Shown here in pieces: positions 44,229 to 55,975 of a DNA stretch of 64,000 nt (positions within the stretch are counted from its first letter, which is position 1; each line of letters begins with the position of its first letter). Below the pieces are notes generated by a model. It saw nothing but the letters and a program-made list of their open reading frames with translations, was not told the origin of the DNA and ran no database searches. This stretch comes from Magnolia sinica (Eukaryota; Streptophyta; Magnoliopsida; Magnoliales; Magnoliaceae). Location: positions 80,442,862-80,506,861 of the forward strand of contig NC_080584.1 of assembly GCF_029962835.1 (NCBI RefSeq), given 5' to 3'. Position numbers and translations under genes: made by a program.

Positions 44229-45270
44229 GAAAAATGGTGAGCCAAATTACATCTCTAATGTGTATTACATACCAAACATGAAAAATAACATCCTCAGTAT
44301 CGGACAACTCCTTGAGAAGGGGTATGTCGTACACATGGAGAACTCTTCTCTTTCCATAAGAGATATGCATGGAGGTTTGATTGCGAAAGTTCAGATGGCG
44401 AAGAATCGTAAGTTTCCTCTCCATATAAACACAATGCTCGAGAAATGTTTTTATGGAAAAGTAAAGAATGATTCTTGGATGTGGCATCTTCGCTTTGGCC
44501 TGAAACTTCTGTCCTCATCAAGCATGGTGCATGGCTTGCCTGCTATTGAAGCTTCAGGATATGCGTGTGAGGCATGCACACTTGGAAAATAGCAAAGGAA
44601 CTCATTTCCGTGTGGAGTATCCCGAAGAGTAATAGAACCGTTGCAATTGGTTCACACTGAGATCTGTGAACCATTGGAGCCAATCTCTCTTGGAGGTAAT
44701 AAATACTTTATTACCTTCACTGATAATTTCAGTAGAAAATGATGGGTGTATGTAATCAAAGAGTAGTCTGCTGCTTTTACTATTTTTAAAAATTTTAAGG
44801 CCCTTGTTGAAAAAGAAAGTGGTCTTAAAATCAAAACCCTTAGATCTGACAGAGGTGGGGAGTACACCTCAAATGTTTTTCGAGAATATTGTAGGGAACA
44901 TGGCATTAAGCAACAACACACTGCAGCTTACACACCACAACAAAATGGAATTACGGAACGAAAAAACTGTACCATCCTTGACATGAAGAGGACCATGCTG
45001 AAGGAGATAAGTTTGCCAAAGAATTTCTGGGTAGAGGCAGTTGCATGTATCGCTTATCTGCTCAATAGGTATCCAACCAAGAGTGTCAAGTTCATGACAC
45101 CACAGGAAGAGTGAATACAAGTTGAGCATGGCGCACCTTAAGATCTTTGGGTGTGTCACCTATGCTCAAGTTCTAGAAGCAAGAAGGAAAAAGCTTGATG
45201 ATTGTGGCAAGAAGTGCATCTTCATCGGCTATAGTGAATAATGAAAGGTGTACAAGCTGTACAACCCACT
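44229..45270 (+). pseudogene. Copia pre-integrase and integrase
   Basis: NGEPNYISNVYYIPNMKNNI and LSIGQLLEKGY, then SWMWHLRFGLKLLSSSSMVH with CEACTLGK. The second His of the HHCC zinc site (RFGH) is missing. The first catalytic Asp position reads Glu (VHTEICEP). SDRGGEYTSNVF and QQNGITERKN keep the second D and the E. Stops occur at about 44592 and in the 44740-44770 region, and frames shift after 45110. Confidence 0.82.
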
Positions 45271-45599
45271 AACTAATAAAGTAGTGTAAGTAGAGATGTG
45301 GTCTTTAGTGAGGAAGAAGCTTGGAAATGGAACGATGAAGAATCGACCAATGATATTCAAGTCGAAATAGAAGAACATGAAGAAAGGCATGACCATCAAG
45401 TGCAAACGCCCGCAACACCTTTTTCGACTACATCATTAGTACACAGAAGTCCAGGAGTACATTCCATTAATCCTGGAAGTACTCCATCAAGTCAAAATTC
45501 AGCCAGCTTGTCCTCACCCATGACACCTATAAAAATGAAAAACTTAAGCGACATTTATGAACAAATTGAAGAGGTCAATCTTTTCTGCCTGTATGTAGA

Positions 45600-46627
45600 T
45601 CACGAGCCTTTGACATTTTAGGAGGCCATAAAAGAAGAATGTTGGAGAATCACTATGAAAGAAGAAATTCATGTTATTGAGAAAAATAACACATGGGAGC
45701 TGACTATGCTTCATAATAGTCAGAAAACTATTGGCGTCAAATGGGTGTACAAGATTAATGAAATGCTGATGGTAAGATCGATCGCTACATGGCAAGGCTC
45801 GTAGCAAAGGGTTACAAACAGAAGTACGGGGTGGACTATGAAGAAGTCTTCGCTCCTGTTTCTCACCTTGACACTGTGAGGATGATTATCTGCCTTGCAG
45901 CCCATTATAGTTGGATAATCTACCAACTGGATGTGAAATCTTCATTCCTCAATGGAATTCTTGAAGAAGAAGTCTATGTTGACCAACTTGAAGGCTTTGT
46001 TATATAAGGGGAGGAACACAAGGTGTATCGACTGAAGAAAGCCTTCTATGGGTTGAAGCAAGCTCCACGTGCTTGGAATGCACGCATTGACAACTATGTT
46101 TAAGAAAATAGCTTCACCCGATGTTCATATGAGCATGCAGTTTACATCAAGAAGAATGCTCATGGCGATATGCTTATAGTGTGCCTGTATGTTGATGATT
46201 TGTTGTTTACAGGAAATAGCCGACCAATGTTTGATGAATTCAAGAAGGCAATGTTTAAGGAGTTCGAGATGATTGACGGAGGTCTAATGTCTTTTTTTTT
46301 TTTTTGGCATTGGAGTGAAGCAACAACATGGTGGTATCTATATATATATCTCAAAAGAAGTATGCGAAGGAATTACTTGAAAAGTTTAAGATGACCAATT
46401 GCAATGTCGTAAACACGCCTCTATTAATAGGCTTAAAACTGACAAAGGACGGAGAAGGGAGAAGCGTTGACTCAACTATGTTCAAGAGTCTGATTGGAAG
46501 CCTAAGGTACCCCACAATCATAAGGCCAGATATCGTCTACAGTGTTGGGCTTCTAAGTAGGTACATGGAAGCACCAAAAGAATCACACTGGCTAGCTGCA
46601 AAAAGAATCCTCAGGTACGTCAAATGA
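45600..46627 (+). pseudogene. Copia reverse transcriptase
   Basis: [63 protein letters not shown], and an intact YVDDLLFTGN from 46188. A run of 14 T (46292-46305) shifts the frame. RT then continues in another frame with ISQKKYAKELLEKFKM and SLIGSLRYPTIIRPDIVYSV. Confidence 0.88.
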
Positions 46628-46630
46628 ACA

Positions 46631-47065
46631 ATGAAATTTGGTCTTTTCTATCCATACGATGATGAAGCAATGCTGTATGGATACTCAGACAGTGATTGGG
46701 GAGGTGACCAAGATGAAAGAAAGAGCACCACTGGCTATATATTCTATCTCAGAATGATTGCTTTCACATGTAATTTGAAGAAGCAGAGTGTGGTTGCCCT
46801 GTCCACATGTGAAGCAGAGTACGTGGCAGCATCGTTCACCGTCTGTGAGGGAATTTGGTTGAGAAACTTGCTAAAAGAGCTGCAGCATCCGCGGGAAGAA
46901 TCCACAGTCATATATGTGGATAACAAGTCGGCAATTGAGCTAGCCAAAAATCCGGTGCAGCATGGAAGAAGTAAACACATTAATACCCGATACCATTTTC
47001 TGAGAGATCATGTGAAGTAGAAAATCCCGATACCATTTTCTGAGAGATCATGTGAAGCAGAAAAT
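46631..47065 (+). pseudogene. Copia RNase H with a 40-bp tandem duplication at its end
   Basis: GYSDSDWGGDQDERKSTTGY, VALSTCEAEYVAASFTVCEG, YVDNKSAIELAKNPVQHGRS and HINTRYHFLRDHVK then a stop. Units 46986-47025 and 47026-47065 are identical except tag/cag, so the first copy carries the stop and the second would read through. Confidence 0.88.
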
Positions 47066-47193
47066 GATGAAGTTAGAGTATTGTCATACTACGGAATAGG
47101 TGGCAGATATTTTCACAAAGGCATTGCCGACAGATGCATTCAAACGACTAAGAATGATGCTTGGAATGAAGCCGGTTTTGGTTTGAAGGGGAG

Positions 47194-47563
47194 TGTTGGA
47201 CACGGTGGTGGATTGTGCAAATCCAAAACCGTGTGAATGACGTGTAAGCTAGCTGTGTCAAAATCGTGTGAATGTTGTGTGAGCTAGCTGTGGGATATTT
47301 TTCTGGATTTTTTTCTATGCTTAGCTGCCCCTAGGATGTATCTAGATAGGGATAAATTAGTCATTTCACATAATAAGAAAAGCTTATAAAAGGCACCTTA
47401 TATTCGTTCCTATTCATTCAATAAAAATACAGCAGTTCAACAGTTCTCTCTTCCTCTTTAAAAGTTTCAGTTTTTTTATTTTTTTATTTTTTTAATTATT
47501 TATTTATTTATTTACGGTGGCTACAGCCACACGTCAGTAAGAAGCTAGGTTTTAGACCCAACA
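47194..47563 (+). repeat. 3' LTR of copia element
   Basis: 370 bp, matching the 5' LTR with a few substitutions and length changes in the T-rich tract. Confidence 0.9.
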
Positions 47564-47568
47564 CCTAT

Positions 47569-49440
47569 AACACTCTAAAATGTGTTATTTAAAGAGGATG
47601 ACTTTTAAAGGAGAGCCAGTTTTGATGGACTAGGGATTTGAGGTCCAACTTTTGCAGAAATTTCTTCTGTAGATTTTGCATCTTCTAGTCTTTAGAATTA
47701 GTAGAAAGTCTCGTTGACCTTCTACTCATTGCATTGTAAAATAAGATCAAGCATTGTATATGGGTGAAGAGGTATTTTGCTCAATATTCAGTCACCAGTG
47801 CACGTGTATGGTGGCTGGTATGTTAGAGCCTTTTATAGCTTGATTAGAACTAAATGCCTATGATCCCACGCATCGAGATAGATAGATAGGCCTTGATTAG
47901 TTGTCTATCATTAAAAATTGAGATAGTTCATCCACCTATTCGCCACCTGTAAATGAAATCAGATGGCTTGTGAAGGAAACAATTCATCTATTTAATGAAT
48001 TCTATTTTACTTTTGGTCAAAAGAATTTTTTCTCATTGTGATAACAAAGATAATCTGATTCGTGCAATGTGAGAGTAAAATGAACTCAATTGTATTAATT
48101 TGAAATAAAGATAAATACTTACAATAATATTCCTAGCGTTTTTTGCGTAGATGATGAGACCCTAAATGTAAGTCTTTCTTGGTCCAGTGTCTTGGGCATA
48201 TAAGAAGGGAATTGCACTTTTGAAAAGAAAAGAAAAAGGTCTTCCTCGCGATCTAGCCAACTTGGCCTAGATACATGGAAGGGAATTACATTACCCCTAA
48301 TCTAGGTTGGTCTAACATAACAGTTTGGACTTGATTACACTATTCTTATGCTCGAGTCAGTCCAATGTAGCAATATAGACGAGTTGTCGCGGCCTAAAAT
48401 AAGTTATGCTAAAATAAAATAAAGTATATAAGCTGCGTTAATTTGTGTTGGGTTGGTGAGAGTCAGGAGCTCTTTGATCTTCCTGCTATTTATAAAGCTT
48501 TGGGGTGGTTATTGGAAAGAGATCTTTTTAACTATTCTTCATGTCTCATGATGTGGAAATATATGTCTAGGCTCAAAGACAATTGTACCTTATCAAATAC
48601 CTCGACATATGCTAGTTGCTAACCATTGGTTGGCCATTAGTTATGCATACATATTGCTCTTAGTATGTGGGTGATGTAAGAATTCTATAAGGTGGGCCTT
48701 ATTGATCAACAGTCTGGATTGTCTTAAGTGTTGGATAATGTGATCGGGTATACCAGTGGGCCTCACTAAGTTGTGATATATTCAGAAATTTGTGTAAGGG
48801 GTAGAGTGCTACAACTGTGATACACACACAGTGTTTTAGAAGAACTAGGATTCCCGAACCCGTGTGGAGTCTTTCAGGGAGAGGAGTTTTGATGGATTTC
48901 AAACTCCTCTGCTCATTGCAACGATAAGAATAGGCTGAGTCCCCAATCCAACACAATCGACAAAAGCATCAGTCTCATCGTATCTTCTCTAAGGGTGTAA
49001 GGAGAGGAAGACTCTAGCAATCAACCTCAGCATCCCTATTTACAGTAATGGCATCCTAACCAGGTAAGCCATCTATTCCTTCAGATCTCCGTATCTAATT
49101 CACAGAAGATCATTCGGCTATTCTACATATAGTATTCCAGGTGAGTCTCTCTCGAGATATCTCATGTCGGTGGTAGCTATTCTTTTTCTAGGCAGGAAGG
49201 CAAATAATGCACGGTAAAATTGGTCAACTTAACACAGTAGTTGCTTTGCTCCCTAAACATTTTTGGATAGAAATCTTTTACACAATGCTAAAGTGTGATG
49301 ATTGAATGTATTTGCGATGTGATTTAGTCAAAATCCAACTTCGATCACGAGGCTGCTATAATGGCAACGCCAGTCACAATGCTCGGTGATTAATTGGCTT
49401 TACCACGTGAGCGGTCCTTTCAGCTTTTTGTCGGGGCTCG
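47569..49440. other. Nothing recognised
   Basis: No domain, RNA gene or clear repeat structure. A-rich 48225-48240. Short open frames only. Confidence 0.35.
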
Positions 49441-49469
49441 TCGGTGGCCACCTTTTCCTAAAATTTTTC

Positions 49470-49985
49470 TTATAATTTTAGTATAGTGGATCAAAAATAA
49501 GTAGATTCAACGATCCACACCATAAAAAACAGCACTGCCAAGGACACCCACCATTGAAACCTTCTTAGGGTCCACCGTGTTATTTATTTTCATCCAACCT
49601 GTTGGTATGGTCATATACACCTGGATGGATGAAGTGAAAAAACAAATATCACCTTGATTAAAAACTTCTGTTGTCCCGAGAATTTTTCAGCCGTGGAAAT
49701 TTAATACCCATTGTGTGGTCCATTTGAGCCTTGGATATTCTCTATTTTTGGGGTCAATGGTCATACACACCTGGATGAAGTGAAAAAAAATAAAAAATAA
49801 AAAATCATCTTGATCCAAAACTTCTGTGGTCCCATAGAATTTTTCAACGGTGGAAATTTAATACCCAATGTGTGGTCCATTTGAGAGTAGGATATTCTTT
49901 ATTTTGGTGTCATTATCTAAAATGATATAGAAAAATGGATGGACGGTGTGGATAAAATATATATATCACGGTGGCCCCTCAGTCG
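49470..49985. mobile_element. Long-TIR MITE with an internal 150-bp tandem duplication
   Basis: Family phrases in order ('cgatccacaccata', 'acccaccattgaaaccttct', 'ggtccaccgtg', ..., 'ggatggacggtgtggataaa', 'tatatcacggtggcccc'). The middle part is doubled: unit one from 49611 and unit two from 49761 both run from 'tcata-acacctggatg' to 'tattttggggtca/tattttggtgtca'. Confidence 0.6.
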
Positions 49986-50139
49986 CCCTGGTAGCCTCCG
50001 CCTGTACCAAGCTCCAAACTGGCGGGGTAGTACCGAATCAGCTCCTCTTTTCCACCAGCACGTGGGAAGACCACGAAAGGAACTTGAGAGGAAACCGAAT
50101 TAGTCCGCCCGCCTCAACCAAGACAGAACGGCCATTACT

Positions 50140-50620
50140 CTGGGACCCAACTTGATGCACATATTCTATATCCACACCGTCCATCCATTTTTTGAGATCA
50201 TTTTACCAAATGAAACCGAAAATTAGCAGATCCAAATCTCAGGTGGACCATACCATAAGAAACAGTAGCGATTGACCATTAACAACCTCTAATGGGCCAC
50301 AGAAGTTTCTCATCAAGATGATATTTGTATTTTTTCCATTCATACAGATTTATGAGACATTATCAACATGTAGGATGGCTAATAAACATTACAGTAAGCC
50401 GTAAGAAGTTTTTAATGGTGGGAAGATCAATCGCCACTTTTTCCTGTAGTATAGTCCATTTAAGATTTGAAACTACTTCATTTTTGGATTAATGCGTTTA
50501 AATAATCTGGAAAAACGGATGAACGGTATGGATATAGAATATATACATCAAGGTGGGCCCCACAGTAAGGTCTGCACCATCTTCAGTGAGGCTGGGCCGC
50601 ACTTAATCCGCTCGGCTCCC
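50140..50620. mobile_element. Long-TIR MITE of the same family
   Basis: Starts near 'gggacccaacttgatgcaca' and ends near 'tacatcaaggtgggccccac'. The interior has 'atcattttaccaaatg', 'caggtggaccataccataag' and the mirrored 'gtatagtccatttaagattt'. Confidence 0.6.
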
Positions 50621-51190
50621 AGACGGATAAGTCTCTTTGAGTCTTTCCTTCTCCCGTTTACTTGTTTCTCTTTTGGTCATCGAGCGAGCGAGGGAGAGGT
50701 TTGTTGTTTTTTAATTTCCTCCATTGCCCCCGATGACCTGAAACTCATCACAGCCGGCGATCTCGGTGCTGAAAGCCATCATGCGTGATGTCTGATCTAA
50801 CGGTCCCCACTTCCTGATCTCTCGTTTCTCGTCGCTGGCTCCGGCACCGATCATCGTCCTAAGATCCGGCGACTGTTCTCAGCGGCAACAGATCGGGCGA
50901 CCCCAGATCCGTCGTGGAGCATCACGCATTAGTATCTCCGCCAAGCCATTCACTCTAACAAGGAAGAAATTTCAGGTTTGGTTCGTTTGTGTGGTGAAAT
51001 CAAAGCCTATCTTTGAACGGTGCAAAACACTTGGAGAGTGGCCATCATATCCTGCAAGCCATTGAAATTAGTAAGTGAACCATCTCAGCTTCTTTTTCTA
51101 CTGCTTTCACAACATAAATTCGCGTTTGAGTCACATCCAACCCATCCCTTTGGTTTGCTGGACTGTGTGGATTAGCTAGGCCAAAATTCT
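50621..51190 (+). other. GC-richer single-copy-looking segment between two MITEs
   Basis: Pyrimidine-rich start, then a GC-rich stretch with 'gccggcgatctcggtg' and 'ggcgactgttctcagcggca', followed by 'aagaaatttcag' and AT-rich DNA. It looks like a 5' UTR or first exon, or captured host DNA, but no coding frame or domain is recognised. Confidence 0.3.
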
Positions 51191-51204
51191 GGACGGGGAT
51201 TGCT

Positions 51205-51665
51205 CACTACCTTCCTGCGGTTGGAAGCTATGTGGGACCCACTGTGATGTTTGTGAGAGATCCACCCCGTCCAGATGTTTGACCAGTGCATGTGAGGGTA
51301 TGAGCCCGAAAATGAGGCAGATCCAACACTCAAGTGAGCGACACGACAGGAAAAAGTGAGAAGGGAAATGCCTACCGTTGAAACCTTCCTAGCGTCTGCC
51401 GTGATGTTTATATGCCATCCAAACCGTTCATAAGATCATTCCCTCTGGGATGAAGTGAAAACTCAAAAATATTAGCATGATCAGAAACAACTGTGGCCCA
51501 GGAAGGTTTCAGCTTCGGGCGTTCAATCCAACTGTTTTGGATCTGCCTCATTTTAGGGCATGTCCTGATATGAGCTGGAAAAACGGATGAAATTGGTAGA
51601 TTTCTCACAAACATCACGGTGGGCCCCACCTAGCTTCCGACCGCACGATGTTAGTGCAGTCCGGG
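51205..51665. mobile_element. Long-TIR MITE with clear mirrored ends
   Basis: The left part, 'cggttggaagctatgtggga' then 'cccactgtgatgtttgtgag', is mirrored by the right 'ctcacaaacatcacggtggg' then 'ccccacctagcttccgaccg'. The ends lie near 51205 and 51660. No transposase. Confidence 0.7.
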
Positions 51666-51679
51666 TTGGATCATCCAAA

Positions 51680-52310
51680 ACTTTTGTAACCTAAAAAAAA
51701 AATACTTTTACCAGTAGTTCACCACCTTTACCATGGTTTGGTCCATCAGATATTTGGATCTTCTTAAATTTTACTATAAAGTCTTGAAGAGTTAAAAAAT
51801 TGATGGGCAGCCTAGGCAGCGTCGATGTACAGAACATTTATAAAGGTGGGCCCCACAAGGTAAGGGTAACACCTACTCAGAGTCCTTTGGATGACTGATG
51901 CATGTGTTTGCCTGTAAAGGCTGTAAACAGAGCATCTTTATGAAACCGGACAAAAGGCATGTTTTAAATTACAAGTATTTACGAATAAAAAGATATTATA
52001 CAGGTTAGTTAATATGCACTCGTGATATATGGGGCCCACCATAATGCGTACAGTACATCTAATCTATCTGTCATATACTTTTGTCGATGCTCTCTTGTTG
52101 CCCTTAAAAAATAGCCCATCCATTATCAAATGGACCACACGAGGGAAGGATAAGATGTCCACCGTAAAAAAAACTTCTAAATTGCATATAGGGCCCACGC
52201 TGATGTGTGGAACACATTCAATCCATTTGATGCATGCATGCTTTAATGCCCTCTTAAGGTCGTAAAAAAAAAATCAAGTCCTTTTGTAATTTGTGGATTT
52301 CAAGAGGGTC
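51680..52310. repeat. Two or three partial 'gggcccac' family copies
   Basis: 51840-51860 'ataaaggtgggccccacaag', 52025-52050 'tatggggcccaccataatgc' and 52190-52215 'tagggcccacgctgatgtgt' mark separate partial ends. Confidence 0.45.
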
Positions 52311-52489
52311 ACTGTGTAAGTTGTGTAGTATGAAAACCTGCTTTATCCATTGCAAATACTTTATAAGCTAGCCAAACACACCATCATTCTGCTTGTAAAC
52401 AAATTACCACTTAAAAACCAAACAAAATAACATGTAAATCACTTACACATGAGACTCTTTTAATGGGTAATATGTTTATAACTAAAAAA

Positions 52490-52965
52490 ATTACAAGTAC
52501 CGGGACAATCCCATGGGATTAGGTGGGATGGAATGAATTTAAAGGTAATGATGTTGGTGTCAGTGTTTGTCCCTTGATCCCATGGGTTTGGGATAGCCCA
52601 TGGGATATACAGCAGCCTGTTTGGACCATCCCAAATGGATGGGTTTGCATCTACACTGCTTCTTGTGGTGTGCCCCACTCATTGTTTTATATTTGCCCTA
52701 AAACAGATTTATTGCTAAATGTAGGCCCGTGAAAATGATGGACGGAGTGGATATCTCATTGATATCTTGGTGGGCCCCACATAGAGATGAAAAATCACAT
52801 CCTGGGATTGGCAGAATCCATGTTAGCTAAAGGGCAGTGTTTACGAGGCGAGGTACATCCCGCCATCCCAAACGGGGGATGGGATGAGATCTAGCAGGAT
52901 AACCCTCCTAATCCCAAGATAGCCCACATCCAGCGCCTGGCCAAACACGCCCTAAAGTGTTACCA
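52490..52965. repeat. 'cccatggg' foldback-like repeat
   Basis: Left 'gggacaatcccatgggatta' and right 'gggatgggatgagatctagc...aatcccaagatagcccac' have inverted character. The right edge 'ccaaacacgccctaa' resembles a Harbinger-type terminus. Edges uncertain. Confidence 0.4.
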
Positions 52966-53169
52966 GGGCAACAGTTAATCCACTCCCATCTGGAAAGGGT
53001 TGCCATAGGTTAGGCCTGGTGTTGGTCTTGGCCCAGATTTTGAACCGTTTTGGGATGGGCTGTTAGGCCGGCCATATTGAAAATCTGATTTTTAGGCCCG
53101 AGCTCAGCCCATCGACAACCATAACGAGATGGAAATGGCCGGACGCCGATTTCCTGCCAATGTCTTATC

Positions 53170-53640
53170 AAGGAGGTGCATGCACTGAGAAGTTAGGTAG
53201 GCCTTCCATGATGTTTCTAAGAAATTCACTTCATGTATCCATCTTTTAAGCTTCTTTTAGTATAAGAGGCCAAAAAAGAGGTGCATCCAAAACTCAAATG
53301 AGCCACACGAGAGGGAACCGTGGAGATTGAACAAAGACCGTTTAACCATTCATATGGCCACAGAAGTTTTATACCACACTAAGGCTTTTATTTTTTCAGC
53401 TCATGACAGTGGGAATGACCTTAGAAACGGTTTGGATGGCCTATGAACATTAAGCCGGACCAAAAAGGTCTTCGTAGGGGCATTTCTTTCCTTACATTTC
53501 CATCTCGTGTGGCCTTTTTGGGTTTTGGATTCGCCTCAGATGAGAAAAAGAGACGGATGGGGGTGGATTTAAAGCCAATTGTACCGTAGACCCCACCTAG
53601 CTTCCGGCTTTTGGCGAATGTCAATTCAAACCGACAACAT
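53170..53640. mobile_element. Long-TIR MITE, diverged
   Basis: Left 'gttaggtaggccttccatga' and right 'ccccacctagcttccgg'. The interior has 'aaactcaaatgagccacacg' mirrored by 'cgtgtggcctttttgggttt'. Confidence 0.5.
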
Positions 53641-54870
53641 GGTGGGCCACTAGGGTAATTTTTCAATGAGAGTCACATCATATGAGCTGACAGAGCTGAC
53701 AGAGCACATGTCAAGGATGATATGAGTAAATGGCACCTGTGAAAGATCTAGGCCATTCATCAGGAAGCAGTACGCAATAGTGGGCATTAAACACTTACCA
53801 TTGAAACAATCATGGGCCCACAGGGATGTTTGTGAGAAATCCACTCCGTCCACCAACTTCGATGGATCATGAAGCAGATAAAATAATCAAGTGGACCTCA
53901 TGGCACATGGGATTCACCCTTGAGGTATTTTTTTTTTTTGAGAAATCACCACATCCAATAGTTCGGATAATTGTAAGGCATTAGCTAAAAAATTAGGAAG
54001 ATCTAAAACTCAAGTGGGCCGTAGGATTGAAAATAGTGGAGATCCAATGGCCATCGTTGAAACACTTGAAGACCACTGTGATTTTTCTAACAAATCCACC
54101 CAGTCCAACAGTTTCATTGGATCATTTTAAGGGGTGGGTTCACTTGATAGGAAATAATGAGTATTGAATGCCCACCGTTGAAACACTCTCTACCTCTCTC
54201 ACTGTAGTTTCCATTCAGGGACTGCTAAAAAATTCATGGGGCTCACCTTGATGTTTTTAAAAAATCTACACCATTTGCCATTTTATTCAGATAATTTTAG
54301 TGGGTGAGCTAAAACATGAGGCAGATCCAAAACTCAAGTGGGCCAGATAGTAGTAGGGAGAAATCCACCTAGTATGCTTGTTTTCCATTTCATGATAGTA
54401 TGTGGGCCAAAAAATGAGTTAGATTCAAAACTCAAGTAAGCCGCACAGTAGAAAACAGTGGAGATTGAACGGCCACCAATCAAACCCTTGGGGCCTATTG
54501 TGATGTTTTTTTTAGAAATCCACCCCGTCGACCATTTTAGCCAAATAATTTTAGTGGGTAGCTACAAAACTCAAGTAAGCTGCAGGTGAGGGGATGTGGG
54601 GCCGAAAAACCAGGTAGATACAGAACTCAAGTGGGCATATGGCAAGAAATAATTGGTATAAAAAACTAACTTTTGAAACATGTGTGGCACAGTCATGGGC
54701 CCACAGAAGTTTTGGATCGGGCCATTTTCATTTCATCCCAATGGGAGTGACTTTATGAGGGGTATGGATGGCATATAAACAACACAGCGGACCCAATAAG
54801 GCTGCAACAATAGGCATTTTCCTCTTCTTTATTCCCTTCCCAAAAAAGAAAAAGTAAAAGCACAGTGGGC
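53640..54870. repeat. Cluster of nested partial MITE copies
   Basis: At least four repeats of the ordered phrases 'aaactcaagtgggcc', 'gattgaa-g-cca', 'tgtgatgtttttaagaaatccac' at about 53980, 54160, 54320 and 54440. They look like successive insertions or internal tandem copies. Confidence 0.5.
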
Positions 54871-55689
54871 CCAGCTACATCACGGGTCACGAGCAAATGT
54901 CGAGCTAGTGCATGGAGGTCGTTTTCATTGAGAGTAGTGTAAACAGTTACTTTATTAACTGTGAAAAGTAGGTAGTTTTATGGAAATGATTTAAAAGTAT
55001 GCTGTTTTTGGTCCACAGCCCAAAATGTAGAGGGTTATATGAAAAATTCTTATAATATAAGAAATTGAACAGTAAAAACAGAAGGGTTGTCAATGAGTTG
55101 GTTTCTGGCAGGGTTCAAATGTACAACCACAGCCGGGCTCATAAAAATTAGGTCTGGTTTGTCCAGGTCTCGTCTTGAGCACAGATGCCGTTCCAGCATC
55201 CTTCAAGACATAGTTTGAAAACCTGAAACTCCACTTCACTCAACACTATCGTTAATAATTATAAATTAAAATAAAGTAGAAATTATTAATCAGTTATATT
55301 TTTATATGTATTATAAAGTGAGAAAGTAAGTTGTTAGTCGTTTCACACCAATCAAATTAAACCAAATCTATCAATTTATGTAGCGATAATTGGTAGCTAC
55401 AGTTTTTAGTAGTAATCGAAATCTACGCTCCGCACTAAGGACCTCAACCTTCAATTATCTTATTGTGTGATTGTTATTAAAATCTACAAATGGTTGAACA
55501 AGCAATCGGTTTTCTTAGAATATGGACATATATGTTCATATTGTACATATTTATTTATTTTGGCATGTCGGAATGACATCGATCAGTTTGGATGGAGCCA
55601 TGTATGCCCGTATACACTACACGCGACAAAAAACAAACCGAGCGTACAATAAGGGTGGTCAGATAAGATCATTTACATGGCCAGACATA
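54871..55689. other. AT-rich spacer
   Basis: No gene. It precedes the region conserved between the two DUF4220 copies, which starts at about 55690. Confidence 0.35.
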
Positions 55690-55975
55690 CTCCTTTACAT
55701 GTGTGTAGCTAACTGGTCCAAGATGGTTGCTGGCCCAAACCTGACTAGACCTCATTTTAAACGGAACTCAACCAAAATTTTTAATAGGTCTAAATTGGAT
55801 GAAGAATACATTTTCTACACCCAATACCGTCCTTATAATTCCTTTCAATGGTGCTAGCAAAAGAAAATAAGAAATCGCAGTGATACGGGTTTTTGCGGCT
55901 GTTGGATCTTTTTATCTTCGACAACCGATCCTACCATCTAAAATGTTTGATATATATATATATTTTTTAATCAGG
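55690..55975 (+). promoter_or_regulatory. Upstream region of the DUF4220 gene, duplicated at 40110-40402
   Basis: This DNA was copied together with the 5' coding end, so it probably holds the promoter and 5' UTR. A (TA)n run at 55950-55961 differs in length from the other copy. No specific TATA box can be assigned. Confidence 0.5.

Larger units (their letters stand above)
42742..47563 (+). mobile_element. Ty1-copia retrotransposon (Tnt1-like), 4.8 kb, perfect TSD, internally deleted
   Basis: LTRs 42742-43104 and 47194-47563 begin TGTTGGACACGG and end GACCCAACA. Flanks CCTAT (42737-42741) and CCTAT (47564-47568) are a perfect 5-bp target duplication. The primer site tggtatcaaagcc is at 43109 and the purine tract gaaggggag precedes the 3' LTR. 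The coding order is gag, [zinc knuckle and protease missing, replaced by a palindrome], integrase, RT, RNase H. Near-identical LTRs imply a fairly recent insertion. Stops and frameshifts make it non-autonomous. Confidence 0.92.

Noticed and set aside
55880..55942. Longer DUF4220 start at GTG 55880
   Set aside because: GTG is not a usual plant start. The ATG at 55976 gives the normal distance to LWN-W and is conserved in the truncated copy. ATG 55943 remains possible.
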